Source: Leptospira biflexa serovar Patoc strain 'Patoc 1 (Paris)' (lineage in GTDB: Bacteria; Spirochaetota; Leptospiria; Leptospirales; Leptospiraceae). Taken from it: DNA of 64,000 nt. Where the stretch lies: assembly GCF_000017685.1 (NCBI RefSeq), contig NC_010602.1, forward strand, positions 682,001 to 746,000, given 5' to 3'. Positions within the stretch are counted from its first letter, which is position 1; every line of letters starts with the position of its first letter. Below, piece by piece: positions 18,693-27,835 of this stretch. Under the pieces are notes generated by a model that did not search any database, was not told the origin of the DNA, and saw nothing but the letters and a program-made list of their open reading frames with translations. The position numbers and the translations under genes are program-made.

Positions 18693-20969
18693 TTAAGATT
18701 CCATCACACAATCTACAAAGTAAGATAAGTGTCCTGTCTCCGATTTTTCTTCCACGAGGCCATGGATGTCTGTTTCAAACCCAGGGAACTTTGTATTAAA
18801 CTCACGAGCAAATTGTAAATACCGAATGATGGTCGTATTGAACTTTTCGCCAGGGATGAGGAGAGGGATTCCGGGTGGGTAGGGAGTGAGAAGGACAGAC
18901 GTAATCCTTCCTTCCAATTCATCAATCGGAACTCGTTCAATGTCACGGTGTGCCATTTTTGCGAATGCCTCTGAAGGCTTCATCGCAGGGATCATGGGAC
19001 TCAAATACATTTCCGTTGTTAGGTGGGAAATGTTATTTGCCCGATACACTTCATGCATGGATTGGCAAAGATCTCGTAATCCAATCCGATCGTATTTCGG
19101 ATAGGCTACCGTAAACTTTGGCATCACCCTCCAGAGAGGTTGGTTCGAATCATAATCATCTTTGAATTGTTGTAATTCAGTGACCATTGTATTCCAACGA
19201 CCCTTTGTGATCCCGATCGTAAACATGATAAAGAAACTATAGAGTCCAGTTTTTTCGACGATGATTCCATGTTCTGCTAAGTATTTGGTGAGGATCAGCG
19301 CAGGGATTCCCCAATCCGCAAATTCCCCCTCCACACTCATACCAGGAGTGATGACAGTTGCCTTGATCGGATCTAACATATTAAATCCTTCTGCAATGTC
19401 ACCAAATCCGTGCCAACGATCGTTTGCTTTTAGGATCCATTCATCCCTTTCGCCCGCACCTTCATCGGCAAGGGCTTCTGGACCCCAAACACTGAACCAC
19501 CAATCTTCTTCTAATTCCAAACCTACTTTGCGCATGGCTCGCCGGAAATCCAATGCTTCCTCGATGGACTCTTCCACAAGAGCATTCCCACCAGGAGATT
19601 CCATCATGGCTGCCGCCACATCACAAGAAGCGATGATGGCATATTGTGGACTTGTGCTTGTGTGCATTAAAAAGGCTTCGTTGAATAAATTTCGATCTAA
19701 GGTCTCTTTTTCACTGTTTTGGACAAGGATCTGACTTGCTTGTGATAAACCTGCTAAGAGTTTGTGTGTGGACTGCGTGGCAAAGATCATACTTTCTTTT
19801 GGACGTGGTCTGTCAGATCCAATCGCATGCATCCCAGTATAAAAACGATGAAACGATGCGTGTGGTAACCATGCTTCATCAAAATGAAGTGTTGAGATTT
19901 TACCATCTAACTCTGATTTAATGTCTTCGACATTGTATAAAATTCCATCATATGTACTTTGTGTGATGGTAAGAATTCTAGGATTCCCTTTGACTTCTTT
20001 GGCAAACGGGTGTTCTGCGATTTTCTTTTTAATGTTTTCCCAAGTGAATTCTGATTTTGGGATAGGTCCAATGATTCCAAAATGGTTTCGTGTTGGCATA
20101 AGGAAAACTGGGATGGCACCAGTCATTGTGATGGCATGTAAGATACTTTTGTGACAGTTGCGGTCAACGATCACAACGTCTCCAGGAGCCACGGTGCTAT
20201 GCCATACAATTTTATTGGAAGTAGATGTTCCATTTGTCACAAAATACAAACTATCACATTGGAAGATACGTGCTGCGTTTCTTTCACTGGCAGAAATGGG
20301 GCCTGTATGGTCTAGGAGTTGTCCGAGTTCATCAACCGCATTACACACGTCAGCTCGTAACATGTTCTCACCAAAAAACTGGTGGAACATTTGTCCCACA
20401 GGGCTTTTTAAAAAGGCAACGCCACCAGAGTGCCCAGGGCAGTGCCAACTATAACTTCCATCATGTGCATATTGGGTGAGAGCTCGGAAGAAAGGAGGAG
20501 GAAGGCTATCTAAGTATGATTTTACTTCTCGGTGGATGGCGCGTGCCATAAACTCTGGTGTGTCTTCAAACATATGAATGAAGCCATGGAGTTCTTTGAG
20601 GATACTATTCGGAATATGGCGACTAGTCCTTGTCTCCCCATACAAAAACAGTGGTATGTCGGCGTTTCTGTGACGCACTTGGGTGACAAAGTCTTTGAGT
20701 TGGCGAAGGGCATCGGGCACTTCCCCTTCTGTTTCGGGAGTGAACTCTTCATCGTCAATGGAGAGAATGAATCCGCAAGCCCGACTCTGTTGTTGTACAA
20801 AACTAGTAAGATCTCCGTAACTGGTGACACCCAGAACTTCGATTCCTTCGCCTTCCAAGGCCTTTGCAATTGCTCGAATGCCAAGACCACTGGCATTTTC
20901 GGAACGAAAATCTTCATCAATGATGATGATAGGAAATTGTACGATACCGTTTTGATACATCAACTCCAT
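18693..20969 (-). CDS. Orn/Lys/Arg decarboxylase (AdiA-like, PLP-dependent)
   Basis: 758-residue fold-type I PLP enzyme with the layout of the large bacterial basic-amino-acid decarboxylases: an N-terminal receiver-like wing domain (1-150), the PLP core and a C-terminal domain. The cofactor lysine is Lys403 in ATQSTHKLLAGLSQAS, and Asp364 in LHFDEAW is the pyridine-binding residue; SWHCPGHSGGVAF and VDRNCHKSI are family signatures. The length and many blocks resemble E. coli AdiA (755 residues) more than LdcC or SpeF, but substrate specificity for Arg, Lys or Orn cannot be fixed by eye. These enzymes decarboxylate the amino acid to a polyamine precursor, for acid resistance or polyamine supply. 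It is the last gene of an operon behind avtA and the 772-residue protein. Confidence 0.88.
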   Translation of the reverse strand: MELMYQNGIVQFPIIIIDEDFRSENASGLGIRAIAKALEGEGIEVLGVTSYGDLTSFVQQQSRACGFILSIDDEEFTPETEGEVPDALRQLKDFVTQVRHRNADIPLFLYGETRTSRHIPNSILKELHGFIHMFEDTPEFMARAIHREVKSYLDSLPPPFFRALTQYAHDGSYSWHCPGHSGGVAFLKSPVGQMFHQFFGENMLRADVCNAVDELGQLLDHTGPISASERNAARIFQCDSLYFVTNGTSTSNKIVWHSTVAPGDVVIVDRNCHKSILHAITMTGAIPVFLMPTRNHFGIIGPIPKSEFTWENIKKKIAEHPFAKEVKGNPRILTITQSTYDGILYNVEDIKSELDGKISTLHFDEAWLPHASFHRFYTGMHAIGSDRPRPKESMIFATQSTHKLLAGLSQASQILVQNSEKETLDRNLFNEAFLMHTSTSPQYAIIASCDVAAAMMESPGGNALVEESIEEALDFRRAMRKVGLELEEDWWFSVWGPEALADEGAGERDEWILKANDRWHGFGDIAEGFNMLDPIKATVITPGMSVEGEFADWGIPALILTKYLAEHGIIVEKTGLYSFFIMFTIGITKGRWNTMVTELQQFKDDYDSNQPLWRVMPKFTVAYPKYDRIGLRDLCQSMHEVYRANNISHLTTEMYLSPMIPAMKPSEAFAKMAHRDIERVPIDELEGRITSVLLTPYPPGIPLLIPGEKFNTTIIRYLQFAREFNTKFPGFETDIHGLVEEKSETGHLSYFVDCVMES

Positions 20970-21008
20970 AGGAAGAGTGACCCACAGAGAATCAAATGAT
21001 TTTAGTTT

Positions 21009-23327
21009 CTAAACTCGTTTTTTCGGAAGGTATTTATAATACTCCATCTCAACTGTGTTGATGAGATAGGTGTAGTATTTGACTAATTTTTTATCGAACT
21101 TCTTTTTGTTCATTTCTTCGCGGTAAAAATCAGCCAATTGGCTTCGGAAGAGTGCCGACTTCATATCATTTCGATTGATGAGAATGGTATTGGGTTGGTC
21201 TCGGACGGCCACGTCATCAGGGATCACCACAGTCGAGACGGATTGTAAAACCGCATATTCAACTGTGGATGCCACTTTGTCGTCGTCTTTTTCTTTGGCA
21301 AGGGTCATGTTGTTACGTTTGATATTGTCCAAATTTTCGTAGATGCGAGAACGTAAGGACTTTGGATCTAACACTTTGTCTGTGATTTTATTGAATCGTT
21401 TTGGGAAAACAAAATTGTCTGCCGCTTTGTAAATGTGCGAAAGTTTTTCTTCTTTTTTACTCGTTTCTTGTTCTTCTTCATAACTAGGAGTGGAACCAGA
21501 AGAATAACTTGGTTTTCCCCAATCGCCCACTCCAGAAAATTTCCCGGAATTTTTGATGTCTTCACGAATTTCTTCTGTCGTTTTTTCCCTGAAATAAATG
21601 GCGGCTAAAAACCCGAGTACCACAGAAAAAGGAACTCCAAAAAAGATTGGCATCGCCGAACGGAGATAATACGCACCAGTGATAAAAATCATTGTACTCA
21701 CAACAAAGGTTAAAATCCCTGGGATGACATTAAATCGAGATCGGATTTCGTTGGACCTTTCTTTTTCCAGTTCCTCCACTTCCATGTTTTTGACATCGGC
21801 ATTGAGTTTAGCGATTAACTCAGGTTTGAGTTTGCTATTGAGACCTGGGTGTTTGGGGTTAGAGAGTTTGTGATTGATGATTTTGGCATAACCCAATTGT
21901 TTTTTGTATTCGGGATTGTTTCTGCCTTCAAACGCAAGTTTGTGGATGACTGCGGCCATATACCCGTGGTCGACCACATAGTATACCGATCTACCATCAG
22001 GAGTTTTTTCTTCATGATACGAATGTTCGGATAATACATCATCTTTTAGGCGTTTGATGTATTCCGATACTTTTTCAGGATCTGTGATCCCAGCATTTGC
22101 CACTTCTTCTTCAAAGTTGATGCGAAGCAGTGTGTTATGGTTTTTTGTATGTTCTGGGATTTTACTGATGACAGCATTTTTTACCGTTCCGTAAATACTA
22201 TCATCCTTTCTTGTTAATACGGAACCTTTTTCTTCAGAGAGTCGTTTTAAGATTTTGACACTGAGATCGATGGTTTCTTTGATCGAAAGAGCTCTGTTGT
22301 TTTTTTCAACAGGGAAAGGAAAGTTTTCAATGATGGATAAAAACTTTTTCACTTCCTCTTCTGGATTCATCTTAGTTTCCAAAGAAGAAAATTTTGGATT
22401 GGATGTGTATTCGTTAAACTGAGCTAGGAAAGATTCGTATTTTGCATCTTTTGCAAGTTTCGTGAGTTGTTCTTTTGTGAAATGTTCTAGTCCATTCAAA
22501 TGAGCTAGGATTTGGTTCACTACTTCTGGCAATCGTTTGAAACTTCCATCTGGTAAAATATTGAGTTCATCAATGACAATATGGTAATCCGTTAGAATGG
22601 GAAGGGCTAAGTTTTGTTCTCTTGCAAACAATGTGAAGTCTTGTAAAAAGTCTGGCATTGGGATGTAAGGTAAGTTTCCAAAACCCTTTCGCACGAGAGA
22701 TGAGATCTCCGCTTCGAGAGAACCTAACTTAGGATATAACCAAGTATTCCCATCTTTGTTTTTTTGTAAGAGCAAAGAACCTGGATTATCTTCGTCCCAG
22801 TTCCTTCCTTTTTTAGCCCGGTTTTCGAGTAAAACTTTGATGAGTTCTTGCGAAAAACGAAAACATGCCTGTCGATAGGGTTGTGTGTCCGTCTTATTCT
22901 CGTTTTGTGGTGCGATGAGTGCAATTTTAGATGTTATTTTGCTTCCATTGCGGATGAGGTATGGATACGCATAAGCGGCTCTGTTTTGGCCACGGTGGTC
23001 GATATCTAAAATTTGGCGAAGTGCATGGTGGATCGAGTTTTCGGATCTGCCTTGGGCACCTAGGTTTGTGTACTTCCCAAGTGCTTCGGGAAGTTTGTCC
23101 ACAGTCATGAGATAGGATGCGTGTTTTTCCTTACTACCGTGTTTTTCTACACGTTTGTGCCAGTCTTTGAGTTCATCCAGGATACAACGTGCCGTCGGTG
23201 TTAGGCTACCAACAGAATCAGATAAAAAAATATAGGATTGAGCAGAAGGCCTGTCGGTAGAATTTTCATCACGGGATGAAGGGTTCTCTAAGACTGTGTC
23301 AGATAAATCGATACTATCTTCGCTCAT
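21009..23327 (-). CDS. Large two-TM protein of unknown function
   Basis: 772 residues that I do not recognise. Residues 1-530 are hydrophilic, with a Ser/Asp/Glu-rich start and long helical stretches. Two hydrophobic segments at about 533-553 and 559-579 form a membrane hairpin. A Ser/Gly/Glu-rich linker follows and the C-terminal ~150 residues are again soluble and basic, ending in KKRV. Both large parts would thus face the same side, probably the cytosol, since no signal peptide is seen. It overlaps the avtA stop by 4 bases and is followed after 39 bases by the decarboxylase, so it is translated in a unit devoted to amino-acid metabolism, but nothing in the sequence shows an enzyme active site. 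Confidence 0.75.
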   Translation of the reverse strand: MSEDSIDLSDTVLENPSSRDENSTDRPSAQSYIFLSDSVGSLTPTARCILDELKDWHKRVEKHGSKEKHASYLMTVDKLPEALGKYTNLGAQGRSENSIHHALRQILDIDHRGQNRAAYAYPYLIRNGSKITSKIALIAPQNENKTDTQPYRQACFRFSQELIKVLLENRAKKGRNWDEDNPGSLLLQKNKDGNTWLYPKLGSLEAEISSLVRKGFGNLPYIPMPDFLQDFTLFAREQNLALPILTDYHIVIDELNILPDGSFKRLPEVVNQILAHLNGLEHFTKEQLTKLAKDAKYESFLAQFNEYTSNPKFSSLETKMNPEEEVKKFLSIIENFPFPVEKNNRALSIKETIDLSVKILKRLSEEKGSVLTRKDDSIYGTVKNAVISKIPEHTKNHNTLLRINFEEEVANAGITDPEKVSEYIKRLKDDVLSEHSYHEEKTPDGRSVYYVVDHGYMAAVIHKLAFEGRNNPEYKKQLGYAKIINHKLSNPKHPGLNSKLKPELIAKLNADVKNMEVEELEKERSNEIRSRFNVIPGILTFVVSTMIFITGAYYLRSAMPIFFGVPFSVVLGFLAAIYFREKTTEEIREDIKNSGKFSGVGDWGKPSYSSGSTPSYEEEQETSKKEEKLSHIYKAADNFVFPKRFNKITDKVLDPKSLRSRIYENLDNIKRNNMTLAKEKDDDKVASTVEYAVLQSVSTVVIPDDVAVRDQPNTILINRNDMKSALFRSQLADFYREEMNKKKFDKKLVKYYTYLINTVEMEYYKYLPKKRV

Positions 23328-24628
23328 TTGGATTTCGCCTGGTGAGAGGCCACAATTTCTGCTAGGATTTGGGCTCCCCTGGCTAATTCTTCTTCCTTAC
23401 GGCAATATGTCAAACGTATGCAATCTTTGGTATGCGAAAAATCAGAGTTTAAGCCTGGAAAGAAATAATGTCCTGATACAATGAAGAGCCGTTTATCTTT
23501 ACAAAGGTGATACAATTCATGATTGGTGATGGAAAGTGATGGGAACCTGACCCATAGGAAAAACCCACCCATCGGATCGTGGATTTCGTAATCCACACCC
23601 ATTTTTTCAAAGGTTGTCGTGAATACGCCAAGCGCAAGATCGCGTTTTGATTCATAGAACGGACGTAAGATGTGTTTTGATAATTCGGGAAGGACCTTCT
23701 TTTGGAAGAGGATCTCCATCATGTACAGTCCCAAGTTCCCAACGGCAAGATTCCCAACAGCAGCAAAGGAAGAAAGGGTTTCAATTGTTTCTTCATCGGA
23801 AACCACGATTCCCAAACGAACACCAGGCAATCCAATTTTTGAAAAACTTAAGGAAAGGGTACGACCTTTTTCATAATGGATCGGAGCTTCGTTTCCAATC
23901 AAATTGGGAAATGGGTTTCCATACGCGAGGTCAATGAGAAAGGGAATGTTTTGTTTTCTCGTTCTTTCTTCCATCCATTCCAAATCGGAAAGGGAAAGAA
24001 TATTCCCTGTTGGATTGGTTGGTCTCGAAATCGCAAGAACACCAACACCATCTAAATCAAATGCCTCTTTGTTCAATTCGTAACGGAAACGATGTTTTCC
24101 TGTCGGCACTACATTGGGTGGTGTTGCAATAAAAACATCGTTTGTGATTGTTTGGTCCGCATAACCAATGTATTCTGGAACAATTGGCAAAAGAATTTTT
24201 TGAAAACTACCATCTGCCATTGGACCGGAATGGAGGTTGAGAAGGAATGAATAGGCATTTTGGCTTCCGTTCAAAAAAGCGATGTTTTCTTTTTTTAGAT
24301 TCGCACCGAGGTAGGGAGAGAGGGATTCAGCAGCCAGTTCTCGGAAGTGGTCGTTTCCAATCGGTGCTTGGTAGTCACCGAGAAGAGAGGTAAGGGATGG
24401 TTCTTTTGCCAAACTTAAAAATATATCCCGAAAAATGGCCTCTGCTTCTGGGATATGGGCGGGGTTCCCGCCACCGAGTAAGATTTCATCAGGATGGCCT
24501 GTGACTTGGCCTAAATCTTCCATCAGAGAACGAATCCCTTGGTTTTGGCGGAGTCGGTGGGCCCAGGAGGAGTAAATTTGGTCCATGGTTTCGGTCATTT
24601 TTTGCAAACTTCGTCTACTCAGAACCAA
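23324..24628 (-). CDS. avtA: Valine-pyruvate aminotransferase
   Basis: PLP enzyme of fold type I that interconverts valine/2-oxoisovalerate and alanine/pyruvate. The sequence matches E. coli AvtA along its length: GGGNPAHIPE near the N-terminus, NGSQNAYSFLLNL, PEYIGYAD, SRPTNPTGN and the cofactor lysine in LSLSFSKIGLPGVRLGIV. 434 residues is near the family size. The TTG at 24628 has an AAGG element closely upstream; ATG 24598 is an alternative that removes ten residues. It is the first gene of the avtA - unknown membrane protein - decarboxylase operon. The 103-base gap to the divergent DegT-fold gene contains a direct repeat that may be regulatory. Confidence 0.88.
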   Translation of the reverse strand: MVLSRRSLQKMTETMDQIYSSWAHRLRQNQGIRSLMEDLGQVTGHPDEILLGGGNPAHIPEAEAIFRDIFLSLAKEPSLTSLLGDYQAPIGNDHFRELAAESLSPYLGANLKKENIAFLNGSQNAYSFLLNLHSGPMADGSFQKILLPIVPEYIGYADQTITNDVFIATPPNVVPTGKHRFRYELNKEAFDLDGVGVLAISRPTNPTGNILSLSDLEWMEERTRKQNIPFLIDLAYGNPFPNLIGNEAPIHYEKGRTLSLSFSKIGLPGVRLGIVVSDEETIETLSSFAAVGNLAVGNLGLYMMEILFQKKVLPELSKHILRPFYESKRDLALGVFTTTFEKMGVDYEIHDPMGGFFLWVRFPSLSITNHELYHLCKDKRLFIVSGHYFFPGLNSDFSHTKDCIRLTYCRKEEELARGAQILAEIVASHQAKSK

Positions 24629-24672
24629 TTTTCCTTGGAAATTCTAAAATTATGTTCGCATTTCGAAAAATG

Positions 24673-24713
24673 AAGTGACATAATTCGTAAATGGGTTACT
24701 TAAGTGACATAAT
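24673..24713. repeat. Direct repeat AAGTGACATAAT in a divergent promoter region
   Basis: The 12-base sequence aagtgacataat occurs twice, at 24673-24684 and 24702-24713, with start-to-start spacing of 29 bases (close to three helical turns). It lies between the avtA start (24628) and the DegT-fold gene start (24732). Evenly phased direct repeats of this sort often bind a dimeric regulator; the role here is inference. Confidence 0.5.
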
Positions 24714-24731
24714 AAAGAGGAGTGCTGTTGG

Positions 24732-25826
24732 ATGAGCACCGAAACAATACAAAGACCGATTCGAAAAGAAAAAAACATCGAATTCTTCAAACCAACCCTT
24801 TCGAGAGAAGATCTGAAAGGTGTTTTAGAATGTCTCGTGGAAGAACATCTTTCCACAGGTGAAATCGTAGAACGATTTGAAAAAACGTTTTGCCATACAT
24901 TTAAAATTAAATACGCGATATCCTCTAATTCATTAACATCTGCTTATCACCTCGCATTACTTGCATTAGGTGTAAAGGCTGGTGATTCTGTATTGTTATC
25001 TAGTTATGCACCTATCTCTGCTTTGGATGCCATTTTTTTAATCCAAGCAAAACCAGTGCTTATCGATTTAAAACGGAATTCTTTCCATCCATGCCCCGAA
25101 GAATTTTTACGCAAAAAAAATGAATCTGGTGCCAAGTTTGCTTTGTTTGATCATAGTTTTGGTTCCCTCATTCGATTGAATGAGTATTCAATTGAAGGAT
25201 TGGAGGTGTTAGAAGATTTCACCGAAGCCATCGGTGCCACGTCTGAAAGTATCACAGTGGGAAAACAATCTAAAATTGCAATCTGTGGACTCAGTGCTGA
25301 AAACATCATCACAACTGGAAATGGTGCGATGATCATCACTTCTGAAAGTAATCTTGCAAGTAACGTAAGATCGTATAAGTCTGGAACATCCGCCAAACGT
25401 AACTTTGGTGAACCAAAATATGATTATAATTTGGTGGATTACCAAGCAGCGCTTGGGATCGAACAATTATCAAAACTTGGTGTGATTTTAGAACGTAAGA
25501 AAAAAATTGCATCGGCTTATTTACAAGCAGTGCAAAACTCACGTCTGGAAACCTATTTCCAAAATCCAAACGAAGACACCTTCCAAAGATTTCCGATCGT
25601 TGTCTCTGGACAAAATTATGAAGAAATCCAAAGGTATTTTAAATCCATTCATATTGGAACGCAAAGAACAGTAGAAGAACCTCTGCACCGTGTTTTGGAA
25701 GAAAACCATCTGGAGTATCCAAATGCGGAAAGGTTGTACCAAAGGGGTCATTGTATTCCGATTTATCCTAACTTAACAAAAGATAATGTACAGAGGATAG
25801 CAACTGCCATCCGACGTATCTATTGA
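24732..25826 (+). CDS. DegT/DnrJ/EryC1-fold protein lacking the PLP lysine
   Basis: 364 residues, full-length relative to the sugar aminotransferase family. The N-terminal IEFFKPTLSREDLKGVLE, the STGEIVERFEKTF segment and the C-terminal YQRGHCIPIYPNLT are standard. Asp162 in LEDFTEAIGAT matches the PLP-nitrogen-binding Asp. The segment that normally reads S-F-x-x-x-K-N-x-T-T-G-E-G-G is here CGLSAENIITTGNGAM; in ungapped alignment the Schiff-base lysine position is Asn191, with Glu190 before it, so no cofactor lysine is present at the usual place. The protein therefore is probably not an ordinary aminotransferase. It could be a dehydratase-like or pseudo-enzyme partner. The next gene, an ATP-grasp protein, starts at the base after its stop codon. 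Confidence 0.8.
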   Translation: MSTETIQRPIRKEKNIEFFKPTLSREDLKGVLECLVEEHLSTGEIVERFEKTFCHTFKIKYAISSNSLTSAYHLALLALGVKAGDSVLLSSYAPISALDAIFLIQAKPVLIDLKRNSFHPCPEEFLRKKNESGAKFALFDHSFGSLIRLNEYSIEGLEVLEDFTEAIGATSESITVGKQSKIAICGLSAENIITTGNGAMIITSESNLASNVRSYKSGTSAKRNFGEPKYDYNLVDYQAALGIEQLSKLGVILERKKKIASAYLQAVQNSRLETYFQNPNEDTFQRFPIVVSGQNYEEIQRYFKSIHIGTQRTVEEPLHRVLEENHLEYPNAERLYQRGHCIPIYPNLTKDNVQRIATAIRRIY

Positions 25827-26984
25827 TTGGTGCCAAAGTTATACTATCTCGACTCATTATTTGAGTATCGCCTCCACTCTCCTCCACTAGGCCTCGATTC
25901 CTCTTTAAAAAGGAGGAACCGATGTTTGGAAAAACTTTTTTTCCCGATCACAAATGAAGATGATTATGTTTACGTGGATGAACTTCCAAACGATGAGCTC
26001 TATTCCCATTGGAAAGAGAAAGGACTCACGCCTGGAATCCCTTGGGAAATGGGAGGATTGTTAGAAAGTGTAACACTCGTGGAATGGGGGAATCGACACA
26101 ATTGGGATGCGGGTGAACTGAGAATCGATCCCCTCCAAGAGGAAACTTCCAGATATCTCAATTCAAAAGTCACTCAATTGGATTTTCGAAAAAACCATTC
26201 CCCACTCAAAGCAAAACTAATTTCTTCCGAAGAACATCTGTTTGCTGAATTAGAAGAGTCAAAACTACCTGTTGTTTTAAAAAGTGAATATGGACTAGCA
26301 GGGCGAAACCATATTATTTTTAAATCGCCATCAGATTCATGGAAACTCGCTCAAATCAACAAACGTCTTTTTGGTTTTCCTCTTGTCTGCGAGGAGTGGG
26401 TAGGCGATTTTCGATTTTTTGATTTTTCAACCCTTTGGGATGTAAAAGATGGAGATTTTTTTTATCTCACATCCACGACGATGTGGATTGATCCTGAGGG
26501 TGGATTTCGAGGCATTCGGATTGGTGGTGGGGAAAACGAATATGAACCTCTCTTCCTTCCCAAAGTGTATGATTTAATCAAAGATTTAAACAACCTTGTG
26601 CCAAAAGAATATTCTGGTCCATGTGCGATTGATGGCTTTTTATATTCGGAGAATGGACATACTGTTGTGCAACCTGTATCTGAGTTTAACTTTCGTTATT
26701 CGATTGGTCGAATTTTATGGGAAGTTCGGAAAAAAAGAAAAACAAAGCCTGAAATCGTTTCTGGACTATTGGTTTTGCCTTATCCAAAACAGGGAAAACT
26801 GAAAGAATGGTCTGTCATCGAAAAATTAGAAACAGAGCTCAGTATTGAACTGATTTTGTTAACACCCGTTAGAGATCTTTCAGGGAAGGCTTACCAAAAT
26901 GCTGTATTGTATTTTGAAACCACAGTAGAAAATGAAACTACTGTGGTGGAAACAATTTGGTCGGCTTGGACCGATCCTATTTGA
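25827..26984 (+). CDS. ATP-grasp superfamily protein, unknown substrate
   Basis: 385 residues. ATP-grasp features are visible in order: Lys152 in VLKSEYGLAGRNHIIF with its glycine loop, Glu190-Trp191 at the hinge, Asp269 in GPCAIDGFLY, and Glu286-x-Asn288-x-Arg290 in VSEFNFRYS, the usual Mg-binding Glu-x-Asn. The N-terminal 110 residues are less conserved but fit a pre-ATP-grasp domain. Such enzymes join a carboxylate to an amine or thiol using ATP. It begins (TTG 25827 or GTG 25830) right after the stop of the DegT-fold gene, so the two are almost certainly translated together and may act in one pathway. The substrate is unknown and I recognise no precise subfamily. Confidence 0.75.
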   Translation: MVPKLYYLDSLFEYRLHSPPLGLDSSLKRRNRCLEKLFFPITNEDDYVYVDELPNDELYSHWKEKGLTPGIPWEMGGLLESVTLVEWGNRHNWDAGELRIDPLQEETSRYLNSKVTQLDFRKNHSPLKAKLISSEEHLFAELEESKLPVVLKSEYGLAGRNHIIFKSPSDSWKLAQINKRLFGFPLVCEEWVGDFRFFDFSTLWDVKDGDFFYLTSTTMWIDPEGGFRGIRIGGGENEYEPLFLPKVYDLIKDLNNLVPKEYSGPCAIDGFLYSENGHTVVQPVSEFNFRYSIGRILWEVRKKRKTKPEIVSGLLVLPYPKQGKLKEWSVIEKLETELSIELILLTPVRDLSGKAYQNAVLYFETTVENETTVVETIWSAWTDPI

Positions 26985-26995
26985 AATAAACTTCG

Positions 26996-27784
26996 TTATA
27001 CTTCGTCTCGGTTGAGAACAAACTCGTGTTTTCCGTTGATTTCAATAGTTGGGTCGGTCGCATTTCCCCTACGTTTGATTTCTAAGATATCTGTGTTGGT
27101 AAGAGGCAACGTTGCCTCTAAGCTAACAATGACTTTGTCACCTTTTTCGGTCCAAGTGCATAACATCTTTGCCGTTTCGTAACCCATTTCACAAGTTCCA
27201 TCATTATGAAGTTGGATCCTTGCGATATTGGATTTGGTTTTCCATTTCCCAATGGCCCAAGTATTTTTGGGTGGGACAAGGGCTGAACCTGCTTGTTCTG
27301 AGTCAAACATCAGTTCGGCGATCGCAGTGTTTTCTGTATTGGTACCTTTGTAAACTTCTTGAATGGTTAAGGAAATTTCCTTTGCTCGAATTTCATTTTT
27401 AAACTCGATGACTTGTCTAGAAAGTGAATCTTTCAGTGTGACAACTTCTTCATTGCCAGTTTCCGTTGTGATCTTTAGTTTTTTAATTCGATTATTGGCA
27501 GCCCAAAGTTTTGGATCACCAAACCCATTGTAGATGGAAAGTGAACGAAAATTGATCGGAGATTTGTATTTGATTTGAAGAGTTTCACCGACTCCTTCTC
27601 CTTCCACTCCTTCCACCCAGCTGGTTTTGAGTTTTCCATCCATGGCAAAAACAGGTATGTATTTTTTTGTTTTTGGTTGGAGTTGGCTTGTGGACGTGAT
27701 GGTAGGTGGATTTAATGATTCTGAAAAGAGTGGTAAACAAATGCTAATGATGAGGATTGTGAATTTGGAAAAAGAACGATTCAT
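26996..27784 (-). CDS. Secreted discoidin-like (NADase-type glycan-binding) protein
   Basis: 262 residues with a Sec signal peptide (FTILIISICLPLFSESL). The next ~120 residues match the discoidin/NADase-type glycan-binding fold: VFAMDGKLKTSWVEGVEGEG, then ETLQIKYKSPINFRSLSIYNGFG, a signature of surface carbohydrate-binding domains. The C-terminal part (about 175-255) begins NTWAIGKWKTKSNIARIQL and looks like a second small beta domain. It is probably periplasmic or surface exposed. It converges with the ATP-grasp gene (11-base gap) and lies divergently from cutA. The ligand is not known. Confidence 0.7.
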   Translation of the reverse strand: MNRSFSKFTILIISICLPLFSESLNPPTITSTSQLQPKTKKYIPVFAMDGKLKTSWVEGVEGEGVGETLQIKYKSPINFRSLSIYNGFGDPKLWAANNRIKKLKITTETGNEEVVTLKDSLSRQVIEFKNEIRAKEISLTIQEVYKGTNTENTAIAELMFDSEQAGSALVPPKNTWAIGKWKTKSNIARIQLHNDGTCEMGYETAKMLCTWTEKGDKVIVSLEATLPLTNTDILEIKRRGNATDPTIEINGKHEFVLNRDEV

Positions 27785-27835
27785 AGAGCAAAATCATAAG
27801 TATCTAATAGAATGGGCAAGTAGGAAATCAAAATA

